DNA of 64,000 bases from CAMDKS01 sp964402975. GTDB lineage: Bacteria; Bdellovibrionota_B; Oligoflexia; Oligoflexales; RGVZ01. Numbering within the stretch: position 1 is the stretch's first letter; each line of letters begins with the position of its first letter. Where the stretch lies: assembly GCA_964402975.1 (NCBI GenBank), contig CAYOEM010000001.1, forward strand, positions 1 through 64,000. Reading direction: 5' to 3'. The position numbers and the translations under genes are program-made. Positions 1-13,300 of the stretch are shown here, piece by piece. The notes below the pieces were generated by a model. The model worked only from the letters and a program-made list of their open reading frames with translations. It was not told the DNA's origin and did no database searches.

Positions 1-1336
1 TCAAGCCTTTATTAGCCGCCAAGCTGCCACTAGCTCCTGGCGATGCAAGGGTGAGTACGGCATTATTGTTGACCGCATCACGGATCGTTCCACCGTTAAG
101 CGTCAGAGAACTTGTGTCCACGTAATCAAGGTCACCAGAGTTATCACCAGCAAAGACCGTGTAGTTAAAGGTCAGGGTATTCGTACCCGAGCCACTTGTG
201 TAGTTCAGTGGCGTATCCACGGCACTCGTATCAAGTAAAAGCCGTGGTACGCCCGTCACAAACACTGGTTTAGAGAAGGTCACAGTCACTGGAACTACTT
301 GGCCAGCCTTGTATGATCCATCTGCCAAAGTTGAGCTTACGCCGGTGACCGTAGGAGCTACGCCGTCGTGGGTGTAGGTCACAAGATTTGTACAAATCGA
401 CACGTTACCCACCACGTCCACAGCCTTACCGTAGATCGTTGTCGGTGAGTTCGTATTGACGTTACCGGTTACCGTGATACCAGGAGCAGCAAAAGCTGTG
501 TTAGCCGTCGCAGCCGACTTCGCCGTCGAACAGCTTGCATCGTAGTAAAGAGTCACAGTCGCTGCTTCCGACGTCGTACCAAGAATCGTCGGCGTTAGCG
601 TATTGCCCGTAGGACCTGGGGCAATCGAGACAAGCGACAATGTTGGAATCGTAACGTCGTAGCTAACAGTGTTGTCAGTAGACGTCGACGCCGAGTTCGT
701 ATTGCCAAACGTATCTGTTACTGTACCGGCAGCAATCGATGGAATCACAGTACCTGAACCACCCGACACACCCGTCGCCGTTAACGTCCAAGTGATGTTA
801 TCGAGGCTAGACAGAGACCACGTAATCCCGGTCGCCGTGCCGTTTTGGACGATGTCATCAGTCGTAAACGTTCCACCACCCACCGCCCGTGAGAAGACGA
901 CACGGTAGCTAATCGGCAGGCTACCCGCGGGATCAGCTTGGCCGGAAGCTTGGTTGATCGCCACAGAGTAATCTGACGTCGTATAACTCGTGCTCTCGGT
1001 TGAGTCAAAGAAGGCCGCATTCGCGTTGCCTGCGATATCGTTAACACTGCCGTTTTGGATTCTTGGTATTAACGTACCGCTTCCAGATGCCGTCGCAGAT
1101 ACCGTGTAAACAGTACTGCTAACCGGAGTCACCGACCAGGTTACACCCGTCGCAGTACCGTTATTACCAATATCACCAGCTGTAAAGCTTGCAGCATTAA
1201 TTGGCTCATTAAATGTCACCGTAAAGTTCATCGGCAGAGAATTCGTTAGTGAAGGCTGACCAGCTGCTCGCACAAAAGAACTAACCGTCGGAGCTACGTT
1301 GTCATGGGTGTAGACAACAAGGCTCGTACAGCTTGA
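1..1336. repeat. Long exact direct repeat R1, left copy
   Basis: Read by eye this tract matches 9028-10363 base for base, at an offset of 9,027 bp (four super-repeats). It ends at 1337, where g replaces a. It starts at the window edge, so the full repeat may be longer. It lies inside the giant lipoprotein gene and keeps its frame. Confidence 0.85.
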
Positions 1337-4300
1337 GGCGTTATTGACAGGGTCCACAGCCCTCGCATGAATCGAGGTCGCTTGGTTAGCCGTCAGTGAT
1401 GTCGTAATAACTTGCTGACCAGCACCAGCTGCCAAGCTCGTTGGGGCTGAGATAGCTGCAGTACAAGTGTTCTCACGGTAAAGAGTCACCGTCGCAGCTT
1501 CAGACAAAGTCATCGATACCGTCGGCGTTTGACTCATGCCAGGGGTGGCAGGCGAGAGTGACCCGTAGGCCACAGTCGGTGCTGTGGTATCAATCAGGAT
1601 AGCTTTTTGACCTGCGAGACTAGAGCCACTGCCCGTTGGAGGTAACGTCAGAGCAGCATTATTACCCGATATGTCTTTTATACTTCCACCGTTCAAACCA
1701 AGAGCCGCAGTAGATGCATAATCAAGATCTGCGGAATCTTCTGCAGATCCAACTGTATAGTTGAATGTTAGCGTGTTGCTACCAGATCCAGATGCGTATA
1801 CAGCAAAACTGTTACCGGTTCCCACACCCATTGTGATACGAGGAGCTCCCACAACATAGACGACCTCGCTAAATGTTGCCGTTACCGCGATGGTCTGTCC
1901 AATACCATACGTACCGTTTGCAGTCGGCGAGGTCACGCCCGATACAGTAGGTGATGTGCCATCATGGGTATAAGTGGTCATCGCAACACAGTTTCCGATA
2001 TTTCCTGCAACGTCGACGGCTTGTGCAAATAATGATGTAGTACCATCAGCCGTCAAATTTGTAGTGGTCACCGAGTTAGAACCTGACAGACCCGAAGCCG
2101 GATTGGAGACCGCCGTGGCACAAGTTGAGTCTGAGTACAGCCGAAGACTACTTGCTGCTTCAGATAGACTGACAATAAGAGTCGGCGTCCTAGTGGCGCC
2201 TGGTGATGATGGCGAAATTGAAACATAAGTAGCCGAAGGGCTCGTTGTGTCGATGATGATCGCCTTCTGACCTGCGATACTTGCAATACCACCCACCTGA
2301 GGCAGCGTCAGAGTCGCATTATTACCAACTGCATCACGGATTGTTCCGCCGTTAAGCGCTAGAGCAGATGTCGACACGTAATCGAGATCACTTGTCGTGT
2401 CACCAGGTGATACCGTGTAGTTGAATGTGAGTGATGTCGTTCCAGAGCCACCTGTATAGTTGACCACTGAATCCACAGTGCCAGTCTCAAGAGTGATCTG
2501 AGGACTCCCAGAAACGGTGACCGCCTCCGAGAACGTCACGGTGACGGGTACGACTTGGCCAACTTTATAACTACCATTTGCCAGGCTGGAGCTGACACTT
2601 AAGACTGTGGGTGGCGTGCTATCGTTGTTGTAGGTAGCAAGCGTCGTACAGCTTGATGCGTTGCCTGCCGGATCTACGGCCTTACCGTAAATAGTTGTAG
2701 GACCATCCGTATTTACAACAGCACTGACTGCAATGCCAGGTGTGGCAAAGACGGTATTAGCAACAGGAGTCGACTTCGCAGTAGAACACGCGGCATCGTA
2801 ATAAAGCGTCACAGTCGAGGCTTCCGATGCCGAACCAAAAACGGTCGGTGTCAGCGTCGCACCAGTTAATCCTGGGCTGAGGGAGGAGAATGATAAGGTC
2901 GGAGCAACGATATCGTAAACAACCGTATTGTCAGTTCTCGTTGACGTTCCGTTTTCGTTGCCAAACTCATCGACTACGGTACTGGCCGCAATCGTTGGAA
3001 TGACTGTTCCGGAGCCACCAGAGATGGCAGTAGCTTGAAGATTCCAAGTGATGTTGTCAGCTGTAGTCAACGCCCAGGTAATTCCAGTGGCCGTGCCGGT
3101 TTGGACAATGTCGCCAACGGCAAAGCTTGATGAGCCAACTGCACTTGAGAAGACCACCGTGAAGTTGAGTGGCAGACTATTAATCGGATCAGCCTGACCA
3201 GCTGCCTGGTCGACACTGACTGTGAATGTAGCAGCTGCGTAGTTGACGGTCTGACTTGAATCCTGGAGGCTTCCGTTCAGGTTGCCGGCAATATCACTGA
3301 CAGAGCCCGCAGCGAGACGAGGAATAATTGTACCGTTACCGGCAGCCGTAGCGTTTACTGTGTAGGTCGTGCTGTTAACTTGAGTCAGTTCCCAGACCAC
3401 ATTAGCAGCGGTTCCTGCGTTTGTGATATCGCCCACTGTAAAGGACGACGCGTTGATCGCTTCACTGAAAGTGATCGTAAAGCTCGCTGGCAAGCTGTTG
3501 GTTGAAGCAATCTGGCCGCCACTTCTTACAAACGAGCTCACCGTCGGAGCGATATTATCGTGGGTGTAAACCACCATACTCGTACAAGCCGACGTGTTGG
3601 CAAAGGCTGCTACGGCCCTTGCATGGATATTTATTGCAGTATTGACTGGCAGTGTCGACGTCGTCACCGTCTGACCGACGCCCGCAGTGACGGCCGTCGG
3701 AGCAGAGATCGCCGTGTTACATGAACTGTCGCTAAAGAGTGTGACCGTCGAAGCTTCCGTCAATGTCATCGTCACCGTTGGCGTACGAGATGTGCCAGGT
3801 GTGGCAGGCGAGATCGACTGGTAGGTAATGACCGGCGGAGCCGTCAAGATCTGGATCGCTTTTTGACCAGCAAGGCTGGAACCACTGCCAAGAGCGGCCA
3901 GCTCAAGATTAGCATTGTTACCTGCTAGGTCTCTGATCGTCGCCGCAGCAGCCGTCAGGGCACTGGTCGACTGGTAATCAAGGTCACTGGAGCTGTCGTT
4001 AAGCGCAATGACGTAGTTGAAAGTTAAAGTCGTTGTGCCGGAGCCAGATACGTAATTGGCCACTGTGTCCACTGCACCCGTCTCAAGGGTGATCTGTGGA
4101 GTACCACCGACAACGAAAACAGGCTCCGTAAACGTCACAGTCACTGGTACGGTCTGACCGACTCGGTAGATACCATTAGCTGCGGTCGAGCTGACCGATG
4201 CAACTGTTGGCGCCGTATTATCATGGGTGTAATTAGTCAATGATAGACAACTGGATACGTTACCTGCGACGTCAGTAGCTTGTCCGAATATGGTCGTTGT

Positions 4301-7300
4301 GCCATTAGCGCTCAATTGATCTGTGGTTATGGAGTTAGCTCCAACACTGCCGCTCATGCCACTTACAGATATTGCTTGGGAACAAACCGAGTCACTATAA
4401 AGTCGAACGTTAGCCACACCTTCTGAAAGATTAATACCAACTTGGGGCGTGCGACTCATCCCGGGTGACACCGGCGTAATTGACGAATAAGTTATGGCTG
4501 GAGGTGTCGTGTCGATGACTAGTGTTTTGTTCGCACCTAAACTACCGCTAGCTCCTGGGGCTGGCAGCGATAGGATCCCATTGTTGCCGACGGCATCTCT
4601 AATGGATCCAGAATTGAGTGTCAGGGCTGCTGTGCTTGAGTAGTCAAGCTTAGCTGTCGTGTCACCACTTGCCACAACGTAATTAAAGGTCAATTTATTG
4701 GTACCAGATCCACTGGTATAGTTAATGACCACTGCACCCGCATCAGCCGCAAGCGACATCTGTGGCGTACCGAGCACAAATACCGGTTCGGAGAATGTCA
4801 CTTCAACCGGTATCATCTGGCCAGCTTTGAAGCTGCCATTGGTCGAACTGCTGCTAACTCCGACAACTGTAGGTCCAGCGCTATCATTGGTGTAGGTTAC
4901 AAGATTCGTACAACTAGACACAATACCTAGAGAGTCAATAGCTTTAGCATAAACCGTCGTCGTGTTATTGGCATTAACGTTCGCGTTGAGGGTTATGCCG
5001 GGACTTGCGAAGACCGTATTCGACGTTGCCGCTGACTTAGGTGTTGAACAATTTGAGTCGTAATAGAGCGTCACGGTTGACGGCTTAGATGTCGTGCCGA
5101 GAATCGTCGGCATGAGAGACGCTGCTGGGTTAGACGGCAAGACGGCCGTGAACGTAATAACAGGCGCCTCGCTATCATAGTTTACCGTGTTGTCACTGGA
5201 TGTCGAGGCCGCATTGCCATTACCAAACGTATCCGTAACCGAGTTTGCGGGTATAGTAGGAATAACAGTTCCGGCTCCGCCCACAGACGTAGCGGTCAAC
5301 GTCCATGTAATATTGTCAATAGTCGAAAGCGACCATGTAACTCCGGTTGCAGTACCGTTTTGCATCACATCAGTAACCGCGAAGCTGGATGCACCGACTG
5401 CTCGCGAGAATACCACCGTGTAGTTTATCGGCGCCGTACTGACAGGATCAGCCTGTCCTGATGCTTGATTAATCGTGACGTTATAAGCCGCAACCATGTA
5501 GTTTGTACTTTGCGTGGAATCAGCAGGAGCGGCATTTGAATTACCAGCTATATCGGTGACACCCCCAGAAAGTAATCGTGGCATCAATGTTCCATCACCT
5601 GACGCGATTGCAGAAACTGTGAACGTCGTGCTGTTAACCTGCGAAACAGCCCATGTTACGTTCGTTGCTGTGCCAGTGTTTCCAATATCTGCAGGCGTGA
5701 ACGAAGCTGGATTTATCGCTTCATTAAACACAATCGTGAAATTCATCGGCACCGAGTTGGTCAATTCCGGCTGAGCGTCAGCGCGTTTAAAGGATGATAC
5801 AAGGGGCGCAACATCATCATGTGTATAGACAACCAAGTTCGTACATCCCGATACGTTGCCGTAAAGATCGATACCTTTGGCGTAAATTGTCGTTGTAGTA
5901 TTGGATAGTAGTGATGTTGTCGTGATCTCCTGACCGCCACCTGACGAAAGCAATGTAGGCGCAGAGACCGATGCAGTACAGCTATTCTCACGATAAAGTG
6001 TTACCGTCGCTGCCTCGGACAGAGACATCGTGACTTTTGGTGTTTGACTAAATCCCGGTGATACCGGCGAAATTGAACTGTATGTCATCGTTGGCGCTGT
6101 GGTATCGATGACAATAGCCTTAACAACTGCAAGGCTATTCACACCCACGGCAGGCAAAGTCAAGGTCGCGTTGTTGCCGGAGATGTCTCTTATGGTTCCA
6201 GAGTTCAAACTCAAGGACGTTGAGGATAGATAATCCAGGTCACTAGAATTCTCGCCAGCCGCTACAACATAAGTAAACGACAATGAATTGCTTCCAGATC
6301 CACCCACGTAGTTAGCGATAGCATTCACACCACCCGTTGCCAGCGTTAGCTGTGGTACGCCCGTCACATATACGCCTTCGGAGAATCCAAGCGTGATATT
6401 AATTGATTGACCGACACCATAGGTTCCATTAGCCGTGGTCGATGATACCGAGGAAACGGTAGGAGGCGCACCGTCATGGGTATAAGTGGTTAAAGCGATA
6501 CAAGATCCAAGGTTTCCTGCGATGTCTGTAGCCCGACCAAATATCGATGTTGTGGCATTGGACGCTAAGGTCGTGGTTACGATTCCATTGGCACCATTCG
6601 ATCCCGAAGCGGCAGCAGAGATAGCGGTAGAACACGATGAATCGGAGTAAAGTTGGACGTTGGAAGCGGCCTCAGACAAGCTCACACCAACTGTTGGTGT
6701 CAGGCTTGCTCCCGGCGAGACGGGCAGCATGGATGAATAGCTTAGCGTCGGAGCCGTCGTATCGATCACGATGCTTTTAGATATAGCCAAACTACCTAAG
6801 CCACCCGGGCTTGCTAATGTAAGATTTGCGTTATTGCCGACTGCATCTCTAATGGTTCCACCATTAAGCGCCAACGCAGAGGCGGAAACATAGTCTAGAT
6901 CTGCTGATGTATCACCAGGGGAAACTGTGTAATTGAATGTAAGGACACTTGTTGCGGAACCACTCGTGTAGTTAACGACAGAATCAACGGCGCCCGTCTC
7001 CAATGTAATCTGAGGAGAACCCGTCACGTTAACTGGCTTAGTGAACGTCACTTGGATCGGGACAACTTGACCTACCCGGTAGCTACCATCCGCCAAGCTT
7101 GAAGAGACGCTTGCAACCGCAGGCGCGATACTGTCGTTGGTATAAGTGACAAGGTTCGTACAGGCTGATACGTTGCCGGCTGGATCAACAGCTTGACCAT
7201 ATATGGTCGTATTAGCGTTAGTATTAACAACACTAGTGACGGTGATGCCCGGGGTAGCAAATACTGTGTTAGCAACCGGAGTCGATTTTGCGGTTGAGCA

Positions 7301-10300
7301 ACTCGCATCGTAATATAGTGTGACGGTTGAAGCCTCGGATACGGACCCAAAGAGAGTCGGCGTTAGCGTTGCTCCGGTCGTCCCAGGACTGAGTGATGAA
7401 TACGTCAATGTTGGTGCTGCAATATCGTAAACAACTGTATTATCGATTCTGCTCGAGGAACCATTTTCGTTACCGAATTCATCAACTACCGTGTTCGCTG
7501 CAATCTTTGGAATGACAGTGCCTGATCCACCGGAAATCGCCGTCGCCCTGAGGTTCCATGTGATATTGTCAGACGTGGTTAATGCCCATGTGATACCAGT
7601 CGCTGTCCCGGTTTGGACAATGTCACCTACTTCAAAGCTTGATGATCCGACGGCACCTGAGAAGACCACAGTGAAGTTGAGGGGCAGACTATTTACTGGG
7701 TCGGCCTGACCAGCTGCCTGATTTACGCTGACGGTAAATGATGCAGCAGCATAGTTAACTGTTTGCGTTGCATCATAGAGACTACCGTTTGAATTACCGG
7801 CAATATCACTGACAGAGCCCGCAGCGAGACGAGGAATAATTGTACCGTTACCGGCAGCCGTAGCGTTTACTGTGTAGGTCGTGCTGTTAACTTGAGTCAG
7901 TTCCCAGACCACATTAGCAGCGGTTCCTGCGTTTGTGATATCGCCCACTGTAAAGGACGACGCGTTGATCGCTTCACTGAAAGTGATCGTAAAGCTCGCT
8001 GGCAAGCTGTTGGTTGAAGCAATCTGGCCGCCACTTCTTACAAACGAGCTCACCGTCGGAGCGATATTATCGTGGGTGTAAACCACCATACTCGTACAAG
8101 CCGACGTGTTGGCAAAGGCTGCTACGGCCCTTGCATGGATATTTATTGCAGTATTGACTGGCAGTGTCGACGTCGTCACCGTCTGACCGACGCCCGCAGT
8201 GACGGCCGTCGGAGCAGAGATCGCCGTGTTACATGAACTGTCGCTAAAGAGTGTGACCGTCGAAGCTTCCGTCAATGTCATCGTCACCGTTGGCGTACGA
8301 GATGTGCCAGGTGTGGCAGGCGAGATCGACTGGTAGGTAATGACCGGCGGAGCCGTCAAGATCTGGATCGCTTTTTGACCAGCAAGGCTGGAACCACTGC
8401 CAAGAGCGGCCAGCTCAAGATTAGCATTGTTACCTGCTAGGTCTCTGATCGTCGCCGCAGCAGCCGTCAGGGCACTGGTCGACTGGTAATCAAGGTCACT
8501 GGAGCTGTCGTTAAGCGCAATGACGTAGTTGAAAGTTAAAGTCGTTGTGCCGGAGCCAGATACGTAATTGGCCACCGTGTCCACTGCACCCGTCTCAAGG
8601 GTGATTTGCGGCGTGCCACCGACTACAAAGACTGGCTCAGTGAAGGTCACCGTCACTGGAACAGTCTGACCGACGCGGTAGATGCCGTTAGCCGCCGTCG
8701 AGCTAACCGACGTAACCGTCGGAGCCGTGTTGTCGTGGGTGTAGCTTGTCATCGACGAGCAGCTTGAGGTGTTGCCAGCCGCGTCCGTGGCTCTTGCAAA
8801 GATCGTTGTGATCACGTTAGCCGTTAGCGAGTCGGTGGTAATAGTATTCGCACCAGCCGTACCTAAGCGGGCAGAAGAAATCGCCGTGCCACAAGACGAG
8901 TCACTGAAGAGACGCACACTGGCCACAGCCTCAGATAGATTAACTCCAACCTGCGGCGTCTGACTCATGCCAGGCGATACAGGATTGATCGACGAATACG
9001 TGATCGACGGTGCCGTCGTGTCGATAATCAAGCCTTTATTAGCCGCCAAGCTGCCACTAGCTCCTGGCGATGCAAGGGTGAGTACGGCATTATTGTTGAC
9101 CGCATCACGGATCGTTCCACCGTTAAGCGTCAGAGAACTTGTGTCCACGTAATCAAGGTCACCAGAGTTATCACCAGCAAAGACCGTGTAGTTAAAGGTC
9201 AGGGTATTCGTACCCGAGCCACTTGTGTAGTTCAGTGGCGTATCCACGGCACTCGTATCAAGTAAAAGCCGTGGTACGCCCGTCACAAACACTGGTTTAG
9301 AGAAGGTCACAGTCACTGGAACTACTTGGCCAGCCTTGTATGATCCATCTGCCAAAGTTGAGCTTACGCCGGTGACCGTAGGAGCTACGCCGTCGTGGGT
9401 GTAGGTCACAAGATTTGTACAAATCGACACGTTACCCACCACGTCCACAGCCTTACCGTAGATCGTTGTCGGTGAGTTCGTATTGACGTTACCGGTTACC
9501 GTGATACCAGGAGCAGCAAAAGCTGTGTTAGCCGTCGCAGCCGACTTCGCCGTCGAACAGCTTGCATCGTAGTAAAGAGTCACAGTCGCTGCTTCCGACG
9601 TCGTACCAAGAATCGTCGGCGTTAGCGTATTGCCCGTAGGACCTGGGGCAATCGAGACAAGCGACAATGTTGGAATCGTAACGTCGTAGCTAACAGTGTT
9701 GTCAGTAGACGTCGACGCCGAGTTCGTATTGCCAAACGTATCTGTTACTGTACCGGCAGCAATCGATGGAATCACAGTACCTGAACCACCCGACACACCC
9801 GTCGCCGTTAACGTCCAAGTGATGTTATCGAGGCTAGACAGAGACCACGTAATCCCGGTCGCCGTGCCGTTTTGGACGATGTCATCAGTCGTAAACGTTC
9901 CACCACCCACCGCCCGTGAGAAGACGACACGGTAGCTAATCGGCAGGCTACCCGCGGGATCAGCTTGGCCGGAAGCTTGGTTGATCGCCACAGAGTAATC
10001 TGACGTCGTATAACTCGTGCTCTCGGTTGAGTCAAAGAAGGCCGCATTCGCGTTGCCTGCGATATCGTTAACACTGCCGTTTTGGATTCTTGGTATTAAC
10101 GTACCGCTTCCAGATGCCGTCGCAGATACCGTGTAAACAGTACTGCTAACCGGAGTCACCGACCAGGTTACACCCGTCGCAGTACCGTTATTACCAATAT
10201 CACCAGCTGTAAAGCTTGCAGCATTAATTGGCTCATTAAATGTCACCGTAAAGTTCATCGGCAGAGAATTCGTTAGTGAAGGCTGACCAGCTGCTCGCAC

Positions 10301-13300
10301 AAAAGAACTAACCGTCGGAGCTACGTTGTCATGGGTGTAGACAACAAGGCTCGTACAGCTTGAAGCGTTACCAAAAGGATCAACGCCCCTACCGAAAATT
10401 GTAGTTACCGCATTACTATCCAGAGCAAATGTCGTAATCGTTTGGAAAGGCCCGTTTACAAGAGACGTAGATGTCGATATCTCAACAGTACATGTATTTT
10501 CTCGGTACAAGGTGACGTTAGCAGCTTCTGACACTGTGAGAGTCACTGTTGGCGAACGGGATATGCCAGGCGATACAGGCGAAATTGAGTTGAAACCTAG
10601 TGTTGGCGCAGTCGAATCAATGACGATATTTTTTTGACCCGCCAGGCTACTCGCACTACCCAAACTCGGCAGGCCAAGCGCTGCGTTGTTACCAGATGTA
10701 TCCCTAATAGAGCCACCGTTGACGTCAAACGCAGCCGTAGAGGCATATTCAAGATCAAGCGAATTATCACCGGGAGTCACTACATAGTTGAATGTTAATG
10801 AGTTACTTCCAGATCCTGAAACATAATTCGCGTAACTTGATCCCGACCCAAGACCCATGAGTATTCGGGGATTTCCGGTAACAAAAACGCTCTCGGACAT
10901 CGTAACTACAACCGATATAGTCTGCCCAACTCCGTAGGTTCCATTCGCAACACTCGATGAAACCGAGGACACCGTCGGAGCAACACCATCATGCAAGTAA
11001 CTTGTCATCAAGGAACACGAAGATAAATTACCCGCAAGATCTGTCGCTTGCGCGTAAATTGCCGACGTCGTATTCGCCACTAAAGCACTCGTTGTTATTG
11101 TATTAGATCCAGAAACACCCAACGTAGCTGTCGAAATCGGAGCGACACAACCGGCAGTCAAATACAGTTGAATGTTGCTGACTGCTTCTGTCAGACTTAG
11201 CGTTAGCGCTGGTGTTAGCGATGATCCGGGCGAACTCGGAGAAATTGCGCTAAACGAGATCGCCGCAGGGGTTGTATCGACAATAATATTCTTATTGCCC
11301 GCTAAACTCACAGCTGCCGAGAGATCCGGAAGCGTTAAGGTAGCGTTATTTCCGACCGCATCTTTAATAGTTGCCGTACCAAGACTTAGCGCAGATGTTG
11401 ACAGATAGTTTAGCCTTGGCGAATTGTCACCTGCAAAGACCGTATAGTTAAACGTAAGGGTCGTCGTGCCAGAACCTGAGGTATAGGCAACGACGGCATC
11501 GGTTGCCCCTGTCTCTAGTGTCAGCGTTGGAGTGCCCGTGACAAAAACCGGTTTTGAGAAGGTCAACTGCACAGGAATAACCTGTCCAGCCTTGTAATAA
11601 CCGTTATCAAGACTTGATGAGATACCAATCACAGATGGCCACAGGCCGTCGTGGTTGTATGTCACAAGCTCCGTACAACTCGAATAGTTACCAGCAGGAT
11701 CGACACCCTTACCGTAAATCGTCGTTGTCGTATTGGCATTCACATTAGCCGTCAACGTTATGCCAGGGCTTGCAAATATCGTATTTGGAGCGAAATCCGA
11801 GCGAGCCGTGGTACAAGCACTATCAAAATATAGAGTCAACGTTGAAGGCTCAGACGTTGACCCAAGAACAGTCGGTTTAAGCGTCATACCCGGATTGGCT
11901 GGCGACAAGGATGAGAAAGCGATTGTAGGGGCTATAATATCATAGACCACAGACCCATCCACAGAGAAGGAGCTACCATTGAAGTTGCCGTAGCCATCTT
12001 GTACAGAATTCGCAGGAATAACAGGTGTGACTGTGCCGCTTGATCCAACTGACGTCGCCGTTAGATCCCAAGTGATGTTATCCGTGGAGTTTAAAGACCA
12101 CACCACGCCGGTCGCTGTCCCCGCTTGAGCGATATCGGCCGTCGTAAAGCTACCTGCCGCTACAGCATCTGAGAACACAACTCGGAATCTTATTGGCGTA
12201 ACATTAATCGGATCTGCTTGGCCACTCGCTTGCTCAAGAGTAACGGTCAACGGTGCGACAACATAATTGACGTTATTTGAAGACGTTGAGATCCCAACAT
12301 TAAAGTTACCTGCCCTATCCGAAACCGAGCCGCTCAGTAGTCTAGGTTGTAACGTTCCGTTAGAGGCAACGGTTGCAGCGACGGTAAACGTACGTTGATC
12401 ACCAGAATCAGTAACAACCCACGTCACCCCGGTCGCAGACCCGGCATTGTCAATATCACTTGCGGTAAACGTGCCTGCATTGATAGGTTCATTGAATGTG
12501 ATGGCAAAATTTACTGGTAGTGAGTTTGTCGCGGCTACCTGAGCGTTACGACGCGCAAACGATGATATCACCGGCGCCACATTGTCGTGAGTATAGACAA
12601 CCATGGATGAGCATACAGAACTGTTAGTTGCGGAATCGGCCGCCTTAGCAAAAATTGTTGTAGTGCTGTTTACAGGCAGCGTATTAGTTGCAATCGTCTG
12701 GTTGGGCCCAGGCACAAGCGCTTTTGACGCAGAGATTGACGCTGAACAGTCCGAATCACTATAAAGTGTGACAACAGACGGTTCAGATACAGCAAGTGTC
12801 AAGGTAGGATTTTGTGAGGTTGCGATGGAACTTGGCGCGACCGAGCTATAAGACACGACCGGTATCGTCGTGTCGATTACAATAGATTTTTGACCGCCAA
12901 GGCTATTAGAAGCACCGATGGTCGGAAGCGTCAAAACTGCGTCATTCATCGACAAATCTCGAATCGCTCCGCCATTCAAGCTCAGTGCGGCAGAAGAGAG
13001 ATACTCCAATTTTGCAGACGTCTCGCCTGCGGTCACTGTGTAGTCGAATCTAAGGGTTGATCCACCTGAACCACTCGCATAGGACGCCACTGACCCTGGG
13101 ACACCAGTAGCAAGTGCAATAGAAGGGGTGCCTGTCACTTGTACGGGTTCACTGAAAGTGACGGTTATGGGGATCACGCGACCTGGTCCATACGGCCCGT
13201 TAACAGCCGTAGATGTGACTGAAACCACCGTTGGCGGTCCACCATCGTGAGCATATTCTCCAATCTTATTGCAACCAGAGGAGTTACCAGCTGCGTCTGA

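Noticed and set aside
669..908. Open frames on the plus strand and in other minus frames inside the giant gene (for example 669-908, 9696-9935, 781-1047)
   Set aside because: They are shadows of the coding repeat. The identical pair simply reflects the duplicated DNA tract.
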